Origin: UBA1563 sp041671545
GTDB lineage: Bacteria > Bacteroidota > Ignavibacteria > Ignavibacteriales > Ignavibacteriaceae
Direction: 5' to 3'
Assembly (NCBI GenBank): GCA_041671545.1
Contig: JBAZBI010000001.1
Location: 1-64,000 of the forward strand
Length of the DNA: 64,000 nt
The notes beneath the pieces were generated by a model that was given only the letters and a program-made list of their open reading frames with translations, was not told the origin of the DNA and did not search any database. Shown piece after piece: positions 26,523 through 35,947 of the stretch. A program made the translations under genes and the position numbers. Positions within the stretch are counted from its first letter, which is position 1; each line of letters begins with the position of its first letter.

Positions 26523-26951
26523 TTAAGGATTAACAACGATAAATGCATCCTTATAATTTTTAGATTTCCAGAGTTCATTTCTTACTGATTCTGCTTCAGA
26601 TTTTGTTGCAAATGGTTTCAATTGTACCACATAAAGTTTGAACTCTTCCGAAAAAGAAACTACTATCTCTTTTGAAAGTCTCTTTTTTGCGAGTGCAGCG
26701 TTTTCCTCAGCGGAAGCTTTTGATGTAAAAGCTCCAATTTGTACAAAAAACTTTTTTACCGGTTCAACTTGTGGAGCCGTAACTTCTGTCTTTTGTTGTG
26801 TTGTAACTGAATCAACTTCCGAAGCATCAAAAACGTATTCTTCTTTTTTAATTTCAGTTTCATTTTCTTTTTTTGTCTGTTCTTCCGAAGATGAACAGCC
26901 AATCACAAAAATGAAAGAAACCGAAATCAAGAAAAAAAACAAATTACGCAT
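26523..26951 (-). CDS. SPOR-domain lipoprotein
   Basis: A 142-residue lipoprotein: signal peptide with lipobox FVIGC (lipidated C19), an acidic/lysine linker (20-65) and a SPOR domain (about 67-140; FFVQIGAFTSKASAEENA and YVVQLKPFATKSEAE). SPOR domains bind denuded septal peptidoglycan, so it probably localises to the division site. It would be a substrate of the LolCDE system encoded at 5.5-8.7 kb. It starts 11 bases after the terminator that ends the upstream GDSL gene. Confidence 0.88.
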   Translation of the reverse strand: MRNLFFFLISVSFIFVIGCSSSEEQTKKENETEIKKEEYVFDASEVDSVTTQQKTEVTAPQVEPVKKFFVQIGAFTSKASAEENAALAKKRLSKEIVVSFSEEFKLYVVQLKPFATKSEAESVRNELWKSKNYKDAFIVVNP

Positions 26952-26960
26952 TACTTATCC

Positions 26961-26993
26961 TTTAAAAAGAAGGATGGCATAAAGCCATCCTTC
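26961..26993 (-). terminator. Intrinsic terminator after the GDSL lipoprotein gene
   Basis: A 10-pair stem GAAGGATGGC/GCCATCCTTC (26969-26978 with 26984-26993, loop ATAAA), followed on the minus strand by TTTTTAAA. It ends the fadL-like/GDSL transcript. Confidence 0.9.
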
Positions 26994-27004
26994 CAATTCA
27001 CCAA

Positions 27005-28480
27005 TTAAAATAGCAAGTTATCAAAGGCTCCAGCTTGGAATTTTGGAATTCCAAAATGATCAAAGCTGATTCTCTTATCAAGAGTAAAACTTGGATCAAT
27101 TGAAGCAACATTTACTAAAGGAATATTGCCTCCCCATTTTGAGTTTATCACTTTAATAAACTCATTAGCTATGATCGCATGACCATGGTTTGATGGATGA
27201 ACTCCGTCTAAAGAGAAAAGTCCGCCGGAAATGTATCCCGTTGTGAATTTGATTCCACCATAATAAGTGCCACCTGAATAATCCTTAGCACGAATTAGGT
27301 TGAAAAAAGAATTGATATCTACAAGTGCAAAACCTTTATCATTCGCAGCACTCAAAATAGTAGCATTAAAACTGGCAGTTGCAGTTTTTGCCATTGAAAT
27401 TTCAGTATCATCCAATACTAAGAAATCAGGCAAAGGATTTAAAGGATGAAATCCAAATGGATAAGCAACATTTACGTATGCCGGTTTAATATAAGATTCT
27501 GGAATTTTTAAATATGCCGCAAGCGCCGACCATGCTGCACCAGTTTTATCACCTAAGAATGCAGCGAAACTTCCTGCAACTAATGTCAAATCAACTTTCC
27601 CAGTGAATAATCCGATTGAATCAGCATAAACACTTGTATCAGGGAAAGCATTGGCGGTAGTATTATGCTTTACATAATAGAGTCCCTTTGACCCGATAGC
27701 TTTATTTGCACTCCAATGGACACTAGTGTCTTTTGCTAATTTTGGACCGACAGTATTAAAGAAAGGGATTGCCGTTACATCAGGCAGATTTGCCACAACA
27801 ACTTTAGTGTTTAAAGATTTTAAGCTATCGGCTAAAGCTTTATAAAGTCCATTAAAAGTAGCTGCGTCTGTTGGCGAACTTGGAGAAAAACCACCACTTG
27901 TTGCAAAACCAAGTACATCATTATTTCCAATCCATAAAGTGAGTAAAGTTGGATTTAGTGCTTTAGCTTGCGCAAATTGAGAACCTTGATTTCTCAAGAT
28001 CAAATTAAACATAGCGTTTGGTTTATTACCAAATTTCCCTGAAAAACAATTCAAAGAATCTGTAGCATTAAGAATATCGTACAATGTTGCACCGGGAATA
28101 CCTAAATTATTGTATGGCGCAGCATAAGTAAGATTTAATGGACTTCCCTTCAAGGGATTATTTACGATAGTTGGAGTGCTTGTTGCAAAATTGAAAGCAG
28201 TAAGTTCCATTCTTCCGCCTGTTCCGGGATCGGAGTAGGTCGGCATTGCGAAAGATGCGCCAACTTGTATTGCTATTAGATTACCGTAAGCAAAGTCTTG
28301 CGCACTCTTATATAATGCACCTGATTGATAACCAGCAGTTATACTGTTTCCAACCGTTACAAAACGATCATAACTTGCAGTCCCTGAGGTTGGGGCACTT
28401 ATATCACTACGGTCTTCGCATCCAACGAAAACAACAGCGATAAAGCTAAGACTAAAGAGAACATTTAATATTTTTTTCAT
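27005..28480 (-). CDS. SGNH/GDSL hydrolase-type lipoprotein
   Basis: A 491-residue lipoprotein (lipobox VFVGC, C21). Block I is VGNSITAGYQ with the catalytic serine S46 (GNSI replaces GDSL), the block III asparagine is in GNND at 185-188, and block V is D425-G-V-H428. Such esterases act on lipids, acyl chains or polysaccharide acetyl groups. The gene follows a FadL-type porin gene by 20 bases on the same strand. A plausible reading is that the enzyme releases fatty acids outside, or at the periplasmic face, and the porin imports them. Confidence 0.87.
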   Translation of the reverse strand: MKKILNVLFSLSFIAVVFVGCEDRSDISAPTSGTASYDRFVTVGNSITAGYQSGALYKSAQDFAYGNLIAIQVGASFAMPTYSDPGTGGRMELTAFNFATSTPTIVNNPLKGSPLNLTYAAPYNNLGIPGATLYDILNATDSLNCFSGKFGNKPNAMFNLILRNQGSQFAQAKALNPTLLTLWIGNNDVLGFATSGGFSPSSPTDAATFNGLYKALADSLKSLNTKVVVANLPDVTAIPFFNTVGPKLAKDTSVHWSANKAIGSKGLYYVKHNTTANAFPDTSVYADSIGLFTGKVDLTLVAGSFAAFLGDKTGAAWSALAAYLKIPESYIKPAYVNVAYPFGFHPLNPLPDFLVLDDTEISMAKTATASFNATILSAANDKGFALVDINSFFNLIRAKDYSGGTYYGGIKFTTGYISGGLFSLDGVHPSNHGHAIIANEFIKVINSKWGGNIPLVNVASIDPSFTLDKRISFDHFGIPKFQAGAFDNLLF

Positions 28481-28500
28481 AATTTCTATTCCTCCAATGG

Positions 28501-29763
28501 TTATAAGTTATATGATAAACTGAGTGAAAACAAATTAGCAGTTGAGTTATATGTTCCGTTAAAAGGTTCTTTAAGCTGTGGATCATAAGTAACACTGCTA
28601 ACCATTGAATTAGTAATTGTTCGTTCAAACATTCTTAAAAACAAGTAGGATACATCAACAGACAAATTATCCATTACTTTGTATCCGGCGCCTATTGAAA
28701 AACCTAATCTATCTGCATCCGGTAAAGTTGCATCAACAAATTGATCCTTAACAGGATTTTTATCGTATAATAATCCGGCTGAAAAATCAATATCTTTACA
28801 ATATTTATAATTTGCGCCAAATCTAACTGCATAATTATTTTCATAGAGACGTGGAGCAGCACTAGAAGTGTTGGAGGAAGTAAAATTAACTTTTAATGTA
28901 TCATAACTTGACCATCCAACCCATTGAAAATCTGTTGATAAGAGCAATTTATCATTGTATTGATACGATGCTCCGATTACCAATTGTTGAGGAGTGGTCA
29001 GACTGGCGGTAATATCGCCTGAAGGTAATGAAGAGGCAGCTACAGTAGAACCACCGGTTGATTTAGCAGTTCCGGTAAAATCAAATTTTACTTCACTTCT
29101 GTAGTTAACTCCGATGTTAAGATTACAATCCATTTTGTACATCAAACCGGCTGTAAATCCCATTGCAGAGGTTGCATCACCGCTCATATCTACATTAGCG
29201 ATGGTTTCACCAAGATACGCTGATGGAATTTTAACATCTTTGTTAATTAACACGTTACCGAAAGCATACTGCAACCCAACGCCGATAGACAAATTGTCAT
29301 TAATTTTATAAGCGATTACCGGGTTAAGGTTGTAAGTTTCCACAGCTATTTCCAAACTTACAAATCTTCCGTCCCATGCAGACGGCCATTTTGTACCCAG
29401 ACCGAAAGGATTGTTGAAACCCAAACCTGCGTAGAGCTGATCAGTGATCTGGTAGGTAGCGTAGAAATGGATAGGAGTAAATAACTGGCTTTCCATTTTG
29501 GTTTCATTCACTTTAGGACTGATACCTCTGAAAGTTGAACTTGGAGCAATTAACGTTGTCCCCATCATCAATTTAAAGCCGCTCATCTGAGTAATACCTG
29601 CATTATTGAAATACAAGATTGAAGGGTCTAATGCAGCAGCAGTAAATGCTCCTCCCATTGCCATCGCCCGCGCGCCATGTTCATTGATTTGGAATCCACT
29701 TCCGAATGCCGTTGAGCAGAGAAGTAGAAAAGCGCACAAAGCAGTATTGAGTTTTTGTTTCAC
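28501..29763 (-). CDS. FadL/OmpP1-type outer-membrane transporter
   Basis: A 420-residue outer-membrane barrel with signal peptide (1-22). The N terminus after cleavage, GSGFQINEHGARAMAMGGAF (about 22-41), with NNAGI further on, is the plug region of FadL-family proteins that take up long-chain fatty acids and other hydrophobic compounds. The C terminus ends in a beta strand SLSLSYNL. It is co-directional with, and 20 bases upstream of, the GDSL lipoprotein. It starts 54 bases after the end of the biotin carrier gene. Confidence 0.9.
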   Translation of the reverse strand: MKQKLNTALCAFLLLCSTAFGSGFQINEHGARAMAMGGAFTAAALDPSILYFNNAGITQMSGFKLMMGTTLIAPSSTFRGISPKVNETKMESQLFTPIHFYATYQITDQLYAGLGFNNPFGLGTKWPSAWDGRFVSLEIAVETYNLNPVIAYKINDNLSIGVGLQYAFGNVLINKDVKIPSAYLGETIANVDMSGDATSAMGFTAGLMYKMDCNLNIGVNYRSEVKFDFTGTAKSTGGSTVAASSLPSGDITASLTTPQQLVIGASYQYNDKLLLSTDFQWVGWSSYDTLKVNFTSSNTSSAAPRLYENNYAVRFGANYKYCKDIDFSAGLLYDKNPVKDQFVDATLPDADRLGFSIGAGYKVMDNLSVDVSYLFLRMFERTITNSMVSSVTYDPQLKEPFNGTYNSTANLFSLSLSYNL

Positions 29764-29817
29764 GTAACCTCCTTATGGTTTAGTGTTTTGTATGTAGTTA
29801 TGAATTTGAACAATTAT

Positions 29818-30318
29818 CTATTCGATCCTAAATAGTTTTGTCCCTTTTTCAACGGGAGTATTTTCGCTAACATAGATTTTTTTTAACAATCCGCTATAAG
29901 GTGATGTAACCTCGTTTTCCATCTTCATAGCTTCTAAAATGAGCACAGGTTCACCAATCGTGATTTCTTCATTTTCATTTTTCTGGATTTTTAATACCAT
30001 TCCCGGCATGGGAGAAACAACATCCTCTTTATGATGACTTTTTTCAGAGTGCGCTAAAATCGTTTCGGCGTACTTTTCTAATTTTGTCTGAACGTTACAT
30101 TCAAAATAATTTCCTTCGGTTAAAATAGCAATTTTATTTTTATCTTTTACAACTTTTGTTATGTCAAAAGTTTTTTTATTTAACCTGAGGAAATAGTGAA
30201 ATTCATTCTCGCTGGACATGTCATAATGATATTCTTTTCCATCAATCAGCACTTTATTACTGTTGATGAATTGAACTACTTTTTCTTTCCCGTTAACGGT
30301 CACAAATAGTTCATTCAT
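29818..30318 (-). CDS. Biotin carboxyl carrier (biotinyl-domain) protein
   Basis: A 166-residue protein whose C-terminal 75 residues form a biotinyl domain with the biotinylation motif EAMKMENEV (lysine K132). The N-terminal part resembles the BT domain of propionyl-CoA or acetyl-CoA carboxylase alpha chains. I chose the ATG at 30318 (MNELFVTVNG), which overlaps the biotin carboxylase stop as ATGAATGA; a longer reading from 30369 would extend 51 bases back into that gene. With the upstream carboxylase it makes up the two halves of an acyl-CoA carboxylase alpha subunit, split into separate polypeptides. No carboxyltransferase gene is in the window. Confidence 0.85.
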   Translation of the reverse strand: MNELFVTVNGKEKVVQFINSNKVLIDGKEYHYDMSSENEFHYFLRLNKKTFDITKVVKDKNKIAILTEGNYFECNVQTKLEKYAETILAHSEKSHHKEDVVSPMPGMVLKIQKNENEEITIGEPVLILEAMKMENEVTSPYSGLLKKIYVSENTPVEKGTKLFRIE

Positions 30319-31804
30319 ACTGAAGCCCTGCCCATCTATTTGTTCCGTGGACTTTTTTGGAAGGAACATGATTTTGCGGTAACTGCTTCAAATATGCTGC
30401 AAAGATCGCGGCGACTTCTTCCAATCCTTCATTAATAAAAGGATCCTCATTTCCCGTTTCGCCGGAAAGGAAATCTTCCTCTATAAGATTAATCGAATAC
30501 TCTCCACTCATGAATTTTTCATTACGAAGAATTCGTTTTAAAAAGGCTATGTTCGTTTTTATTCCGGCGATTAGATAATCGTTAAGCGCAATGTCCATCC
30601 TTTTAATGGCTTCTTCTCTGTGTTTCTCCATAACAGAAATTTTAGAGAGAAGAGGATCATAAAAACGGGAAACCTCTGAACTCGTTTCTATTCCTCTATC
30701 GATTCTAATATTCGGACCTGATGGAAGCCGATGGTATTCAACAGTTCCAGTAATCGGGAGAAAGTTGTTCTCGGGGTCTTCCGCATAAACACGGCATTCT
30801 ATAGCATGACCAAGAATACGCAGATCATCTTGTTTAAAACTTAACTGTCCGCCTGATGCAATTTTTATTTGTTCTTTTACAAGATCAATTCCGGTAATGA
30901 ATTCAGTTATCGGATGCTCAACTTGCAAACGGGTGTTCATTTCAAGGAAGAAAAAGTTTTTATTTTTATCCATTAAGAACTCAATCGTACCGGCGTTGTA
31001 ATATCCGCAGGCTTTTGCAGCATTAATTGCTGCTGTGGTTATTCGATTGCGCGTTTCATCATCAACAAAAGAAGAAGGCGCTTCCTCAATTACTTTTTGA
31101 TGACGACGTTGAACGGAACATTCTCTTTCAAAAAGATGACAATAATTTCCAAACTTGTCGGCAATAATTTGAACTTCAATATGCTTTGGATTTTCAACTA
31201 ATTTTTCAATATAAATTGAATCATCCCCAAATGCCTTTAAAGCTTCTCGTTGTGCAGAAGAGAAAGCTGCTTCCAACTCATCTTCCGCAAACACACGCTT
31301 CATTCCTTTACCACCGCCGCCGGCGCTTGCTTTTAAAAGAATTGGATACCCGATTTGATTCGCACTTTTTTTTGCTGAAGCGATCGAAATTATTTTTTCT
31401 GTTGTACCGGGAACTATCGGAACTCCATTCTTCTTCATCAATTCCCGTGCGGCAGTTTTACTGCCCATCATTTCAACTGAGCGAGACGAAGGACCGATAA
31501 AATTAATTCCGCTCGCTTCTACCTTTTTTATGAAAGCAGCGTTCTCCGATAGAAAGCCATATCCAGGATGAATGGCATCGGCTTTTATTTCAAGTGCAAG
31601 TTCAATTATTTTATTTTGATTAAGATATGATTCCGATGGGAGTGATTCACCGATGGAATGTGATTCATCGGCTAAACGAGAATGCAGCGCATACTTATCA
31701 ACTTCAGAATAAACTGAAGCGGAAATGATTCCTAATTCTTTGCATGCCCAGATAATGCGGACTGCAATCTCTCCCCTATTGGCAATTAGAATTTTTTTAA
31801 ACAA
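30311..31804 (-). CDS. accC: Biotin carboxylase subunit of an acyl-CoA carboxylase
   Basis: A 497-residue biotin carboxylase that uses ATP and bicarbonate to carboxylate carrier-bound biotin. N-terminal domain MFKKILIANRGEIAVRI; ATP-grasp domain about 115-310 with AGGGGKGM at 161-168 and ERECSVQRRHQK near 227; C-terminal domain to 445. It is longer than the E. coli AccC (about 450), with a 50-residue tail that may contact the carrier. Its stop overlaps the start of the carrier gene by 8 bases. It lies 7 bases after mutS2, in an operon with housekeeping DNA genes, so substrate (acetyl-, propionyl- or methylcrotonyl-CoA) is open. Confidence 0.9.
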   Translation of the reverse strand: MFKKILIANRGEIAVRIIWACKELGIISASVYSEVDKYALHSRLADESHSIGESLPSESYLNQNKIIELALEIKADAIHPGYGFLSENAAFIKKVEASGINFIGPSSRSVEMMGSKTAARELMKKNGVPIVPGTTEKIISIASAKKSANQIGYPILLKASAGGGGKGMKRVFAEDELEAAFSSAQREALKAFGDDSIYIEKLVENPKHIEVQIIADKFGNYCHLFERECSVQRRHQKVIEEAPSSFVDDETRNRITTAAINAAKACGYYNAGTIEFLMDKNKNFFFLEMNTRLQVEHPITEFITGIDLVKEQIKIASGGQLSFKQDDLRILGHAIECRVYAEDPENNFLPITGTVEYHRLPSGPNIRIDRGIETSSEVSRFYDPLLSKISVMEKHREEAIKRMDIALNDYLIAGIKTNIAFLKRILRNEKFMSGEYSINLIEEDFLSGETGNEDPFINEGLEEVAAIFAAYLKQLPQNHVPSKKVHGTNRWAGLQYE

Positions 31805-31811
31805 ATGCGAC

Positions 31812-34160
31812 CTATTTAAGTTCGACGATAGTTATTCCTTCGCCGCCGAATTCAACCGGAGCGAAATAAAAATTTTTCACACCTTCGTGCTTTTTAAGAA
31901 TATCTTTTACCATTTTTTTCAAAGCACCGGTACCTTTACCATGAAGGATTTCAACTCGATCATAATTGCCTGTGTATGCGGCATCCAAAAATTTAATTAC
32001 TTCAAACTCAGCTTCGTCCGGTTTTTCACCGCGAAGATCTAATCTGTATTTTATTTCCGAAGTATCCGGCGAATAAAAATTGCTTTCACTCGCTTGCTTA
32101 ACTTCCTTTTTTGAATGTACCAAGGAACTTGTTTTTACTTGGATCTTCAACGAACCAACTAAGATCGAAACTTCTTTTTTATCCTTCGACATTTCAAATA
32201 TTTTACCGGAAGTTGTCGTGTTTTTTATTTGAACATAATTACCTATTTCAAAATTAAGAGAATTTGCGGATAAGTCAATATCTTCTTTAACAAAATCTTT
32301 TATCGAATTATCTAAATTAGTGACCGTTTCCCTCGTCACTTTTATGCTCTCTTTGTCGGCTTTATGTTCTTTGATCTCTTTAATTGTTTTTTCAATTGTC
32401 TTTTTGGAAGTTATTAAAAACGATTCCGCTTCATGTTTGGTTTTTCTTAATATTTCTTTCTTTTCTCTTTCTAATTGTAGATTTTTTTGCTGATACAAAT
32501 TCGTCAGACTCGTTAACCGACTATTTTCAATACTGATCTGATTAAGTTGTGTAGTTAACGAATTTGATTTCTCTTCAAGATTTAACAGCATCATTTCCAT
32601 TTTTTGTTGATCGCTTTCGAGAAAACCTTTTGCGCTGTTCAAAAACTCATCATCAAAACCGATTCGTTTTGCAATCTCAAACGCATAACTTGAACCAGGA
32701 AATCCTTGTTTGAAACGGTACGTCGGCTTTATCGCAGTTAGATCAAATTCCATTGAAGCATTTTCAAATCCTTCAGTTTGATGCGCCAAAACCTTTAGAC
32801 TGTTGTGGTGAGTAGTGGAAAGTACAGTAGCATTTTTTTCTTTTAATGAAAGAAGAACTGCCGAAGCAAAAGCGCCGCCTGCTGATGGTTCGGTTCCCGT
32901 TCCAATTTCATCAAGAAGAACAAGTGAATTATCATCAGCTTTTTCAAGAATGTTTTTCAAATTCATAATGTGGGAACTGAAGGTACTCAAATCATCCTCG
33001 ATTGATTGTTTGTCGCCGATGTCCACGAGTATTTTTTCAAATGAATGGAAATTACTGTCGGCATGGGATGGAATATGCATTCCGCACATTACCATGAGCG
33101 ACAATAATCCAACGGTTTTTAATACAACGGTTTTACCTCCGGCATTCGGTCCAGTGATAACAATGATTTTTCCACTATCAATCTTAAATGATAACGGGAT
33201 CGTTTTCTCTGCTCCGAATTTATTTAGTAAGATCGGATGCCGTCCTCCTTGCAAGAAAAAGGATTGTTCGTTGTTCATCGTTGGGAAATTTCCGATCACT
33301 TCGATTGAATATTTTGCTTTGGCAAATACCGAATCGATCTGAGCAAGCGCTTTTAGCGAAGCCTGGAGCGGCTGCCGTACTGTCCCGATCTTTTTAGTAA
33401 CATCTTTTAAAATTCTTTCTATTTCTCTTTTCTCAGCGAACTGAAGAGAAATAATTTCGTTATTCATTTGAAGTGTTTCTTCCGGTTCAATATAAACCGT
33501 TTGTCCGGTTGAAGATTCGCTATGAATAAATCCTTTTATATGCCGCTTATGTTCTGCCTTAATCGGAATGACCATGCGACCATCGCGCAGAGTTATAAAT
33601 TCTTCGCGGGTAAAATCTTCTTCCATAAATTGCTTTGAAATTCTTTGAACGATCCGGTTCAGTTCATTTTTCTTTTCAGCAATTTCCTGCCGGATCTCAT
33701 AAAGTTTTTTACTCGCTTTATCTTTTATTTCCCCGGTCTCTGTTATCACTTGATTTATCAAATGTTCAAAAACCTTATCCACAAAAAGATTTTGTGTCAA
33801 CTCTTTCAATTCATTTGCTTCCGATTGATCAGCTTTTAAGAACTGGAAAGTAGTGCGGGAAATCTCAGCTAATCTTTTGATTTCCAATATTTTTTTGGCA
33901 GAAAGTAAAGCTCCTTCTATTCCAGAGATTGCCAGGTCTTCAACCAAATCGGGAAGGTATTCAATAGGAGGTGAACTCTGTTTTATCAGAATTTCTTTTG
34001 CTTGCGAAACTCTTGTCCCTTCATTAATTATTTCATTTTTATTTTCGTAAGGAAGGGATGACAGAATATTCTGTTTCCCGTTCGCAGTGATGCAATATTT
34101 AGCAATAAAGGTAAGTACTTTGTCAAATTCTAACGCTTGAATAACTTCGGCTTCTATCAT
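31812..34160 (-). CDS. mutS2: Endonuclease MutS2
   Basis: A 782-residue MutS2: core/clamp region (about 1-320), MutS-type ATPase with Walker A GPNAGGKT at 337-344 and Walker B LVLLDEIGTGTEP near 415, a long coiled coil (about 520-620) and the C-terminal Smr nuclease domain (about 705-782) with LDLRGEKPDEAE and LHGKGTGALKK. MutS2 suppresses recombination and, in some bacteria, rescues collided ribosomes. It lacks the mismatch-reading MutS domain I, as expected. Its start overlaps the CvpA gene by 4 bases (ATGA). Confidence 0.95.
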   Translation of the reverse strand: MIEAEVIQALEFDKVLTFIAKYCITANGKQNILSSLPYENKNEIINEGTRVSQAKEILIKQSSPPIEYLPDLVEDLAISGIEGALLSAKKILEIKRLAEISRTTFQFLKADQSEANELKELTQNLFVDKVFEHLINQVITETGEIKDKASKKLYEIRQEIAEKKNELNRIVQRISKQFMEEDFTREEFITLRDGRMVIPIKAEHKRHIKGFIHSESSTGQTVYIEPEETLQMNNEIISLQFAEKREIERILKDVTKKIGTVRQPLQASLKALAQIDSVFAKAKYSIEVIGNFPTMNNEQSFFLQGGRHPILLNKFGAEKTIPLSFKIDSGKIIVITGPNAGGKTVVLKTVGLLSLMVMCGMHIPSHADSNFHSFEKILVDIGDKQSIEDDLSTFSSHIMNLKNILEKADDNSLVLLDEIGTGTEPSAGGAFASAVLLSLKEKNATVLSTTHHNSLKVLAHQTEGFENASMEFDLTAIKPTYRFKQGFPGSSYAFEIAKRIGFDDEFLNSAKGFLESDQQKMEMMLLNLEEKSNSLTTQLNQISIENSRLTSLTNLYQQKNLQLEREKKEILRKTKHEAESFLITSKKTIEKTIKEIKEHKADKESIKVTRETVTNLDNSIKDFVKEDIDLSANSLNFEIGNYVQIKNTTTSGKIFEMSKDKKEVSILVGSLKIQVKTSSLVHSKKEVKQASESNFYSPDTSEIKYRLDLRGEKPDEAEFEVIKFLDAAYTGNYDRVEILHGKGTGALKKMVKDILKKHEGVKNFYFAPVEFGGEGITIVELK

Positions 34161-34681
34161 TCTTTGATCGAATCTTTTTCAATGATGAGTTCTTTAATCG
34201 AAGTCTTCGGATTGGGTCCGTATTCTCCGATGTAATCAATCGTTTTTGGAAGTAATTTGTAGAGAGTAGAATACGAAATTGATTTAGTCTGATCTTTCTC
34301 AGAAGGAACTTTAAAAATGTGTAGAAGATAAAGTGCGGCGCTTACGAAATATACAATTTGAATTACTCCAACAACTCCCCCGGTAATTCGATTCATCATG
34401 TTATTTACTTTATCAAATGGATGAATAACCCGTTTGAGAATTGAAGTTATCATGATCACCAATAAAAAGATGACCAATCCGCCGAGAATTTCAGCCAAAT
34501 ATTTTTCCATTCCAAACATTTTATTTAACACGCTGCCGAGTGTATCGGATAAAAATATTCCAAGAAAAATAGCAAGAAAAAATCCTAGAGAACCGATAAG
34601 TTTTCTTACAAATCCGTCTTTAAATCCAAGGATGAATGCAGCAATTGCAATTCCGCCGAAAATGAAATCGAGATAGTTCAA
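34157..34681 (-). CDS. CvpA family membrane protein
   Basis: A 174-residue inner-membrane protein with four predicted helices (about 5-25, 30-48, 62-85, 100-125) and a C-terminal soluble tail. The start MNYLDFIFGGIAIAAFILGF and the GFxRKLIGSLGFFLAI segment match CvpA proteins, linked to colicin V production, envelope integrity and bile resistance. It is overlapped by 4 bases at both ends, with YqeY upstream and MutS2 downstream, an arrangement often seen near mutS2. Confidence 0.85.
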   Translation of the reverse strand: MNYLDFIFGGIAIAAFILGFKDGFVRKLIGSLGFFLAIFLGIFLSDTLGSVLNKMFGMEKYLAEILGGLVIFLLVIMITSILKRVIHPFDKVNNMMNRITGGVVGVIQIVYFVSAALYLLHIFKVPSEKDQTKSISYSTLYKLLPKTIDYIGEYGPNPKTSIKELIIEKDSIKE

Positions 34682-35130
34682 TTCACTCCCAGAAATTTTT
34701 CTACCAAAGCTTTCACGGCTTTACCATCTGCTTTTCCTTTTAGCGATTTCATCACCGCCGGCATTAGTTTTCCAAAATCTGCTTTTGTGGAAGCATTCAC
34801 TTGTGCGGCAATAGCTTTAATCTCTTCGATTATTTCATCCTCGGAAAACTGTTTAGGTAAATACTCCTGCAATATTTTTAATTCTGCACTTTCTTTATCA
34901 GCAAGCTCCATTCTCCCGGCATTGGTGAACATCTCGACAGATTCTTTTCTCTTTTTAACAGCAGTAGAAAGCATTGCAATTTCATCTTCCGGTGTAAGTT
35001 CTCTGTTTGCACCACTCTTGTCAAATTCAAGGATTAAAGCACGGACCGAACGAATTGTTTCAAGTCGTACTTTATCTCCCGACTTCATCGCCGTCTTCAT
35101 ATCTTCAATTATTTTTTCTCTCAAACCCAT
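34678..35130 (-). CDS. GatB/YqeY domain-containing protein
   Basis: A 150-residue YqeY protein: N-terminal helical domain (LREKIIEDMKTAMKSGDKVR) and C-terminal domain similar to the tail of GatB (ADFGKLMPAVMKSLKGKADGK). In the family it is thought to touch tRNA or act near the amidotransferase, but the role is not settled. First gene of the operon yqeY-cvpA-mutS2-accC-biotin carrier. Confidence 0.9.
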   Translation of the reverse strand: MGLREKIIEDMKTAMKSGDKVRLETIRSVRALILEFDKSGANRELTPEDEIAMLSTAVKKRKESVEMFTNAGRMELADKESAELKILQEYLPKQFSEDEIIEEIKAIAAQVNASTKADFGKLMPAVMKSLKGKADGKAVKALVEKFLGVN

Positions 35131-35223
35131 TTTAATTCTCCATCAACTTTAAATATTATTTCTAAAATGTTTATCAACTAACAACAAACCACTCACGGTC
35201 ACAAAATTAAACCAAAATGCCTT

Positions 35224-35904
35224 CTAAAAAAACACTGTTACGATCATTTGTACCCGAACATATTGACCGTTGAGTTTGCCCGGTGAAAAACGGGTATTAC
35301 GCACGGCACGCATTGCCGCTTCATCACAACCGGAACCGATGCCTTGAATAATTTCCGTTCGAAGAACTTTTCCCGTTTCGTCAATGTACGTCTTTACTAA
35401 AACTTTACCGGAAACATTGTTCTGTTTTGCCTGTTCCGGAATAACTACTCTTGATTGAATTGCGCTATAGCCGCCTCTTGGTTCCGGCATAAAATCAACT
35501 GCTGCATAATATTTTGCTGCAGGTTTCGGTTTTACCTCTTTTGGAATTTCTTCCGGAATGATTTTTACATCTCCAACTCCTGAACCATCACCTTCTCCTT
35601 CTTTGCTCCCTGACAAAGTTTGCTTTGCAATTTCAACCGTATCTTTTTCTATTTTTTTAACTGCCTTGGGAATCGCAAACGTTTCTTTTTTTAGTTTACT
35701 ACGTTTTACGAATTCGGCTCTATCAAGCGATATTGATGGTGGAGGTCCTAATTCGGAATACTTTAAGATTCTTACAACATTTCCCGGGACTTCTTCATCG
35801 TTAAAAATATTTTGAAAGACTAAAAAAAAGACAACTAAAAAAAGATGAATACCAAGTGAGTAATAAAAACCTACTAAAATATTTTTTCTAAAAAATTCAT
35901 TCAT
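35224..35904 (-). CDS. TonB family energy-transducer protein
   Basis: A 226-residue protein with one N-terminal membrane helix (about 12-30), a lysine/proline-rich periplasmic linker (to about 135, including PKEVKPKPAAK) and a TonB C-terminal domain (about 140-226; GKVLVKTYIDETGKV and AMRAVRNTRFSPGKLNGQYV). It should couple the ExbB/ExbD motor to outer-membrane transporters or a related energised system; neither exbB nor exbD is in the window. It lies 43 bases downstream of the endonuclease/phosphatase-fold gene on the same strand. Confidence 0.85.
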   Translation of the reverse strand: MNEFFRKNILVGFYYSLGIHLFLVVFFLVFQNIFNDEEVPGNVVRILKYSELGPPPSISLDRAEFVKRSKLKKETFAIPKAVKKIEKDTVEIAKQTLSGSKEGEGDGSGVGDVKIIPEEIPKEVKPKPAAKYYAAVDFMPEPRGGYSAIQSRVVIPEQAKQNNVSGKVLVKTYIDETGKVLRTEIIQGIGSGCDEAAMRAVRNTRFSPGKLNGQYVRVQMIVTVFF

Positions 35905-35947
35905 TTACTTACTACAAAAACTCTTTCTGAACTTGGGCGATATCATG

